The notes below the pieces were generated by a model, which ran no database searches, was not told the DNA's origin, and worked only from the letters and a program-made list of their open reading frames with translations. From contig JBIKVM010000198.1 in the NCBI GenBank assembly GCA_044356825.1, positions 1 to 5,458 on the forward strand: DNA of 5,458 nt. Reading direction: 5' to 3'. The DNA is from JAUREX01 sp044356825. GTDB taxonomy: Bacteria > Pseudomonadota > Alphaproteobacteria > Rhodobacterales > Rhodobacteraceae. Positions 1 through 5,458 of the stretch are shown in pieces. The first letter of the stretch is position 1; every line of letters begins with the position of its first letter. The position numbers and the translations under genes were made by a program.

Positions 1-9
1 GGTGGCCCT

Positions 10-1584
10 TCAGTAACCCAGTGCGCAGCCATCCTTGCGGGGGTCGGAGGCGCCCTCGAGGTGGCCCTCGGCCGAGATGCGGATCGCCTGCGCGCCGCCG
101 AGCGCCTCGTCGGCCTCGCGCACGGCGTGGCCCATCTCGGCCAGCTCGGCCATCACCGCGCGGTCATAGCTGCGCTCGACCTGCATGCCGTCGACCCCGG
201 TGAAGCAGCGCGGCGCATCGAGCGCGCCCTGCAGATCGAGGCCGAAGTCGCGCAGGTTCGTGACGACGCGGGTGTGGCCGCAGGGCTGATAGGCCCCGCC
301 CATGACGCCGAAGGGAATGGTGTCGCGCCCCTCGCGCAGGAAGCCCGGGATGATCGTGTGCATGGGCCGCTTACCGCCCTTGGCCTCGTTGGGGTGCCCC
401 GCGGCCAGCGTGAAGCCCGCGCCGCGGTTCTGGAAATTGATCCCGAAGCGCTCCGAGGCGAGGCCCGACCCGAAGGAGTGGAACACCGAATAGATCATCG
501 ACACAGCCATCCGGTCGCGGTCGACGACGGTGATGTAGATCGTCTCGCGGTGGATCGCCTCGGTCAGCGGCGCGGCGGCGGCCATGGCGCGGCGCGGGTC
601 GATCAGCGCGGCAAGGCGCGCGGCCGTCTCGGGCGCGATCATGTGGGCTAGGCGCGTGGTGTGGTCGGGATCGGCGATGATGCGGTTGCGCGCGTCATAG
701 GCCAGTTTCGTCGCCTCGGCCTCCAGATGGGCGCGCGCGGTCCCGAAGGGCGCGAGCGACGCCAGATCGAAATGCGACAGGATGTTGAGCATCAGGATCG
801 CGGTCGCGCCCTGCCCGTTCGGCGGATGCTCGATGATCTCGGCCCCGCCATAGGTGCCGCTGAGGGGCTCGCCCCAGCTTGCCTCGGTCGCGGCGAAATC
901 CTCGAGCGTGTGGGTGCCGCCCGCGGCGCGCAGGCTTGCGACCATGTCCTCGGCCACCTCGCCCTCATAGAAGCCCGCGCGCCCCTCGCGCGCGATGCGG
1001 CGCAGCACCTCGGCCTGGCCGGGTGCCGCGAAGCGCTGCGCGAGCGCCGGCACCGCCCCGTCGATCAGGAAATGCCGGCGCGCGGCGCCCTGCAGGCGGT
1101 GGCCGTCGCGCACCCAGTCCGAGCGCACGCGCGGCGCGACCGGCACGCCCGCGTCGAAATAGCCGATCGCGGGGGCAAGGATGCGGTCCATCCCCCAGCG
1201 GCCGAAACGGACATTGAGGCGGCAGAACGCATCGACCGCGCCCGGCACCGTCACCGCATCCGCGGTGTCGAGCGGCACGGCCTGAAGCCCGCGGGCGCGC
1301 AGATCCGCCGCGTCGAGGCCCGCCGGCGCCCGGCCCGAGCCGTTCAGCGCAAGGATCTTTTCCTCTCCCGCGGGCTTCAGAAGCACGAAGCAGTCGCCCC
1401 CGAGGCCGGTCATCTGCGGCTCGCACAGGCCCAGAAGTACCGCGCCGGCGATGGCCGCATCCGCGGCATTGCCGCCCTGCGCCAGCACGTCGACAGCGAC
1501 GCGCGCGGCAAGGGGGTGCGAGGTCGCACACATCCCGTTGGTCGCATAGACGGCCGAGCGGCCGGGGAACTGGAAATCGCGCAT
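10..1584 (-). CDS. Gamma-glutamyltransferase-family Ntn-hydrolase (GGT fold, substrate uncertain)
   Basis: A 524-residue protein of the gamma-glutamyltranspeptidase superfamily, whose members self-cleave to free an N-terminal threonine nucleophile. Seen: GGNAADAA at residues 37-44, GLGGDCF at 60-66, GRAP at 84-87, the processing region ETIYITVVD at 347-355 with predicted nucleophile Thr348, FGSG at 371-374, KRPMHTIIP at 405-413, MGGAYQPCGH at 428-437 and DPRKDG at 514-519 near the C-terminus. Cleavage would give chains of about 347 and 177 residues, a normal split. No signal peptide is visible, so it is probably cytoplasmic, unlike classical periplasmic Ggt. The ATG follows a GGGAGG ribosome site (1590-1595, 5-nt spacing), which fixes the start. 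It lies 62 bp downstream of the HATPase gene on the same strand and may be cotranscribed. Several residues that hold glutamate in E. coli Ggt are replaced (see findings). Family membership is secure; the reaction is not. Another amidohydrolase or acylase of the same fold is possible. Confidence 0.9.
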   Translation of the reverse strand: MRDFQFPGRSAVYATNGMCATSHPLAARVAVDVLAQGGNAADAAIAGAVLLGLCEPQMTGLGGDCFVLLKPAGEEKILALNGSGRAPAGLDAADLRARGLQAVPLDTADAVTVPGAVDAFCRLNVRFGRWGMDRILAPAIGYFDAGVPVAPRVRSDWVRDGHRLQGAARRHFLIDGAVPALAQRFAAPGQAEVLRRIAREGRAGFYEGEVAEDMVASLRAAGGTHTLEDFAATEASWGEPLSGTYGGAEIIEHPPNGQGATAILMLNILSHFDLASLAPFGTARAHLEAEATKLAYDARNRIIADPDHTTRLAHMIAPETAARLAALIDPRRAMAAAAPLTEAIHRETIYITVVDRDRMAVSMIYSVFHSFGSGLASERFGINFQNRGAGFTLAAGHPNEAKGGKRPMHTIIPGFLREGRDTIPFGVMGGAYQPCGHTRVVTNLRDFGLDLQGALDAPRCFTGVDGMQVERSYDRAVMAELAEMGHAVREADEALGGAQAIRISAEGHLEGASDPRKDGCALGY

Positions 1585-1646
1585 GGGGGCCTCCCGTCGA
1601 TCGGATCAAGCGGGCTCATAACGGCGCATCGTGCCCTGCACAAGCG

Positions 1647-2078
1647 TCAGGCGCCGCGCAATCGCAGCCGCAGCCTGTTGCGCCTTCCGAGCCGGTCATA
1701 CCTGACGGCTGCCGACAGAAGGCGGATCAATGGCCAGCCGAAACCGCCCTCTGGCCGGCGGTGGGGGTCGGGCATGGTCCCGGGCGGCATCACGCCGCCG
1801 GGCATCGGGCGCCCCCAGTCGATGACGCTGCACAGGGTCTGACCGTCGCGCAGGATCCACAGCGCAAGCCGCACCGGCCCGCCCGTGCCGCCATAGACAT
1901 GGCGCGCGATGTTCGTGAGCACCTCGGCCAGCACGATCTCGGCATCCTGCCGCGCGCCGTCGCCAAGGCCGCCCGCGCCGAGCTCGGCCATGATCGTGCC
2001 GAGGGCTGCGCGCACCCCCTCGGGGCAGGCCTCGATCCGGTGGCGACGCGAGCGGCGCGGCTCAGGGGACGGCGGCAT
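1647..2078 (-). CDS. RsbW/SpoIIAB-like ATP-binding anti-sigma factor / serine kinase
   Basis: A GHKL-type ATPase domain protein, 143 residues from the ATG at 2078. Such proteins bind a sigma factor or other target and phosphorylate a STAS partner, switching between the two. Seen: the N-box LAEVLTNIARH with Glu52, Asn56 and His60; the G1 box VIDWGRPM with Asp87 and Gly89; a Pro/Met-rich ATP-lid region; the glycine box EGGFGWPLIR around 110-119; and a C-terminal strand ending RNRLRLRLRGA. Length fits a stand-alone anti-sigma kinase. The start overlaps the last 17 bp of the STAS gene. An in-frame ATG at 2120 would add 14 residues (MSCASRAWIRYSRS) that look non-conserved and would deepen the overlap to 59 bp, so the ATG at 2078 is preferred. 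No clear Shine-Dalgarno precedes it, which fits coupling to STAS translation. The pair resembles RbaV/RbaW of Rhodobacter capsulatus, which affect gene transfer agent production; orthology is inferred from type, not shown. Confidence 0.88.
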   Translation of the reverse strand: MPPSPEPRRSRRHRIEACPEGVRAALGTIMAELGAGGLGDGARQDAEIVLAEVLTNIARHVYGGTGGPVRLALWILRDGQTLCSVIDWGRPMPGGVMPPGTMPDPHRRPEGGFGWPLIRLLSAAVRYDRLGRRNRLRLRLRGA

Positions 2079-2376
2079 GGATCGTGAATACCGTATCCAT
2101 GCGCGTGAGGCGCACGACACGCTCCACCGCCGGGCCGAGGGCGGCGAGTTCGAGCCGCCGCTCGGGCCCGAGCATCTTCATCACCGCGATCACCGCGCCG
2201 AGGCCGCTGCTGTCGAGGAATTCCACCCGCGAGAGATCGAGAATGACCCGATCCGGCGCCCCGGCCGCGATTTCCCGCATCCGGTCCTTGAACTGGATCG
2301 CGACCGCAGCGTCGAGCCGCGCCTCATCTAGCTGCGCGATAAGCGCCGCCCCCTCCTGCCTGACCGTAATCTTCAT
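2062..2376 (-). CDS. STAS-domain anti-sigma factor antagonist (RsbV/SpoIIAA-like)
   Basis: A single-domain STAS protein of 104 residues, the cytoplasmic antagonist half of a partner-switching pair. Unphosphorylated, such proteins bind the kinase/anti-sigma and release its target; phosphorylation on a conserved serine turns them off. Seen: VILDLSRVEFLDSSGLGAVI, with DSSGLG at residues 55-60; Ser57 corresponds to the phosphorylated serine of SpoIIAA. The flanking strand/helix pattern and length are typical. The start is the ATG at 2376, 7 nt after GGAG (2384-2387). A TTG at 2394 and a GTG at 2382 are in frame but would add only MGRSVR and lack a better ribosome site. The next gene starts inside its last 17 bp. 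It is the first gene of the putative three-gene unit and faces the 91-bp divergent gap shared with rluA. Close to rbaV of R. capsulatus in type; orthology untested. Confidence 0.88.
   Translation of the reverse strand: MKITVRQEGAALIAQLDEARLDAAVAIQFKDRMREIAAGAPDRVILDLSRVEFLDSSGLGAVIAVMKMLGPERRLELAALGPAVERVVRLTRMDTVFTIHAAVP
2075..2102 (-). promoter_or_regulatory. Inverted repeat enclosing the HATPase start codon
   Basis: Perfect 8-bp arms GCATGGAT (2075-2082) and ATCCATGC (2095-2102) are separated by 12 nt. Two further CG/CG pairs are possible across a one-base bulge. In the minus-strand mRNA the downstream arm holds the AUG of the HATPase gene (2078-2076), and the upstream arm is STAS coding sequence. 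Folded, it would hide that start; a ribosome finishing the STAS gene would open it. The repeat is seen directly; the coupling role is inferred. Confidence 0.4.
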
Positions 2377-2422
2377 CCTCACACTCCGTCCCAACCACCG
2401 GCTCGGAGACTAGACGCGACCC

Positions 2423-2438
2423 CTTACCATTCGGTAAG
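2423..2438. promoter_or_regulatory. 16-bp palindrome, candidate operator
   Basis: CTTACC and GGTAAG form perfect 6-bp arms around a 4-bp ATTC centre, midway in the divergent gap. On the minus strand its left half would overlap the candidate -35 element of the STAS unit. A 6-4-6 dyad in a divergent promoter is what a dimeric helix-turn-helix regulator (for example TetR-type) often binds; I cannot name one. No T-run follows, so a terminator is unlikely. Confidence 0.35.
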
Positions 2439-2457
2439 CGGCAGGGGTTGCCCGGAT

Positions 2458-2464
2458 GGAGGGG
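2458..2464 (+). promoter_or_regulatory. Ribosome binding site that sets the rluA start
   Basis: GGAGGGG lies just before the ATG at 2468, with 5 nt between GGAGG and the start codon. It sits inside the first codons that would be used if translation began at the in-frame ATG at 2456, so it favours the downstream start and a 215-residue protein. Confidence 0.7.
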
Positions 2465-2467
2465 ACG

Positions 2468-3115
2468 ATGCACTTCACGCCCGACCCCGCCCTGCCCGAT
2501 CCGCGCGTGGTTCACGCGGACGACTGGATCGTTGTCGCCGACAAGCCATCGGGGCTGCATTCCGTCCCCGGCAAGGGCGAGGAAAAGGCCGACAGCGCGA
2601 TCGGCCGCCTCGGGCGGGTGTTTCCGGGGATCCGGCTGGTCCACCGGCTCGATCGCGACACCTCGGGCGTCATGGTCTTTGCCCGCACCCATCCCGCGCA
2701 GGCGGCCCTCGGGCGCCAGTTCGAGGGGCGCAGCGTGGAGAAAACCTATGTCGCGCGGCTGGCGGGCCAGCTTGCGGGCGATTCGGGCGAGGTCGATCTG
2801 CCACTCTGCGTCGATTGGCCGAACCGCCCGCGCCAGCATGTCGATCATGCGAACGGCCGACCCGCGCGCACCCTCTGGCGCGTGATCGGCCGCGCAGAGG
2901 ATGAAACGCGGGTGGAACTGCGCCCGCTCACCGGGCGCAGCCACCAGCTCCGGGTGCACATGGCGGCGCTCGGGCACCCGATTCTGGGCGACACGCTCTA
3001 TGCCGGCGAGGGGGCGCAGGACCATCCGCGCCTGATGCTGCACGCGGCCGAGATCACCCTTGAGCACCCGGGGACGGGCGCGCGCATGACCTTCGGCGCG
3101 CCCTGCCCCTTCTGA
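2468..3115 (+). CDS. rluA: Pseudouridine synthase RluA (23S rRNA / tRNA)
   Basis: A 215-residue RluA-family pseudouridine synthase, which isomerises uridine to pseudouridine in RNA. E. coli RluA modifies U746 of 23S rRNA and U32 of several tRNAs. Seen: KPSGLHSVPG at 26-35; the catalytic motif HRLDRDTSG at 59-67 with Asp62 the expected nucleophile; DLPLCVDWPNRPRQ at 110-123; LTGRSHQLRVHM at 154-165; and GHPILGD at 169-175. The DWPNRP and TGRSHQLRVHM segments match E. coli RluA itself, as remembered, rather than the longer RluC/RluD, and there is no S4 domain. Length is nearly identical to E. coli RluA (219 aa). An ATG at 2456 is in frame, but the one at 2468 has GGAGGGG just upstream and is preferred. 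Divergent from the STAS gene, convergent with acnA. Dual rRNA/tRNA specificity is assumed from the family. Confidence 0.95.
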   Translation: MHFTPDPALPDPRVVHADDWIVVADKPSGLHSVPGKGEEKADSAIGRLGRVFPGIRLVHRLDRDTSGVMVFARTHPAQAALGRQFEGRSVEKTYVARLAGQLAGDSGEVDLPLCVDWPNRPRQHVDHANGRPARTLWRVIGRAEDETRVELRPLTGRSHQLRVHMAALGHPILGDTLYAGEGAQDHPRLMLHAAEITLEHPGTGARMTFGAPCPF

Positions 3116-3137
3116 CCGCCCGGATCAGACCCCCGCC

Positions 3138-3145
<8 letters not shown>
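3111..3145. terminator. Possible hairpins between convergent rluA and acnA
   Basis: Only 22 bp separate the two stop codons. TCTGA (3111-3115, including the rluA stop) pairs with TCAGA (3125-3129), with a CC/GG extension inside across a bulged base. CCGCC (3133-3137) pairs with GGCGG (3141-3145) around the acnA stop codon as a 3-nt loop. Neither is followed by a T-tract in its direction, so intrinsic termination is weakly supported; they may instead limit transcript read-through or protect 3' ends. Confidence 0.25.

Positions 3146-5458
<2,313 letters not shown>

Larger units (their letters stand above)
2377..2467. promoter_or_regulatory. Divergent intergenic region between STAS gene and rluA
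   Basis: These 91 bp separate two divergent starts, so they should hold promoters for both directions. A weak sigma70-like candidate for the STAS unit on the minus strand is TTACCG (plus-strand 2432-2437), a 17-nt spacer, and TCTAGT (2409-2414); this matches the consensus at only 3 and 4 of 6 positions. I see no convincing -35/-10 pair for rluA. I see no EcfG-type GGAAC element and no CtrA-type TTAA-N7-TTAA. It is less G/C-saturated than the flanking genes around 2423-2438. The promoter role follows from gene layout; the exact elements are a guess. Confidence 0.45.

Noticed and set aside
1585..1646. A terminator or promoter between the HATPase and GGT-like genes.
   Set aside because: Only a ribosome site is clear. 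A weak GGC/GCC pairing near 1624-1635 has no T-run and too short a stem to call.
661..1842. A 393-codon open frame on the plus strand, with a second of 196 codons at 61-651.
   Set aside because: They lie antisense to the GGT-fold and HATPase genes. The sequence is Arg/Ala/Gly/His-rich with no recognisable domain, as expected for the shadow frame of high-GC coding DNA. No ribosome site was seen.
2079..2120. The longer HATPase reading from the ATG at 2120.
   Set aside because: The extra 14 residues look unlike an RsbW N-terminus and would deepen the overlap with the STAS gene to 59 bp; the ATG at 2078 is more plausible.
2324..3067. A 247-codon minus-strand open frame across rluA.
   Set aside because: It is antisense to a fully conserved rluA, overlaps the STAS start, and has no recognisable domain; a shadow frame.

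Overview
The window is high-GC, densely packed bacterial DNA with strong G/C third-position bias. The protein sequences look alphaproteobacterial, most like Rhodobacterales (Rhodobacter/Paracoccus/roseobacter relatives). That placement comes from the style of the aconitase, the RluA protein and the STAS/HATPase pair, not from a database search. I see no rRNA, tRNA, CRISPR array, insertion sequence or phage gene; it reads as ordinary chromosome.

Layout from left to right. (1) A minus-strand gene (1584 to 10) encodes a gamma-glutamyltransferase-fold Ntn-hydrolase, complete at 524 aa. (2) A minus-strand pair lies just upstream of it: a small STAS anti-sigma-factor antagonist (2376 to 2062), overlapped by an RsbW/SpoIIAB-type ATP-binding anti-sigma/kinase protein (2078 to 1647). 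Together they are the core of a partner-switching module. (3) A 91-bp divergent intergenic region (2377-2467) carries a 16-bp palindrome. (4) A plus-strand rluA (2468 to 3115) encodes the 23S rRNA/tRNA pseudouridine synthase. (5) A convergent minus-strand acnA (aconitase A) occupies 3138 to the right edge; its N-terminal part, by family length roughly 120 residues, lies outside the window.

The STAS, HATPase and GGT-like genes share a strand. The first two overlap by 17 bp and the third follows after 62 bp with no convincing terminator, so all three could form one transcription unit starting in the 2377-2467 gap. rluA is divergent from that unit and converges on acnA, with only 22 bp between stop codons. 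Functionally the genes are disparate: a TCA-cycle enzyme, an RNA modification enzyme, a signalling pair and an amidohydrolase-type enzyme. The only clear functional partnership is STAS plus HATPase. The matching SpoIIE/PP2C-type phosphatase and the target sigma factor are not in the window.

The best candidates for a second look are: an 8-bp-arm inverted repeat that would bury the start codon of the HATPase gene inside the end of the STAS gene (possible translational coupling); loss of several gamma-glutamate-binding positions in the GGT-fold enzyme despite a retained nucleophile; and the palindrome in the divergent promoter region. I found nothing that clearly amounts to a new system.
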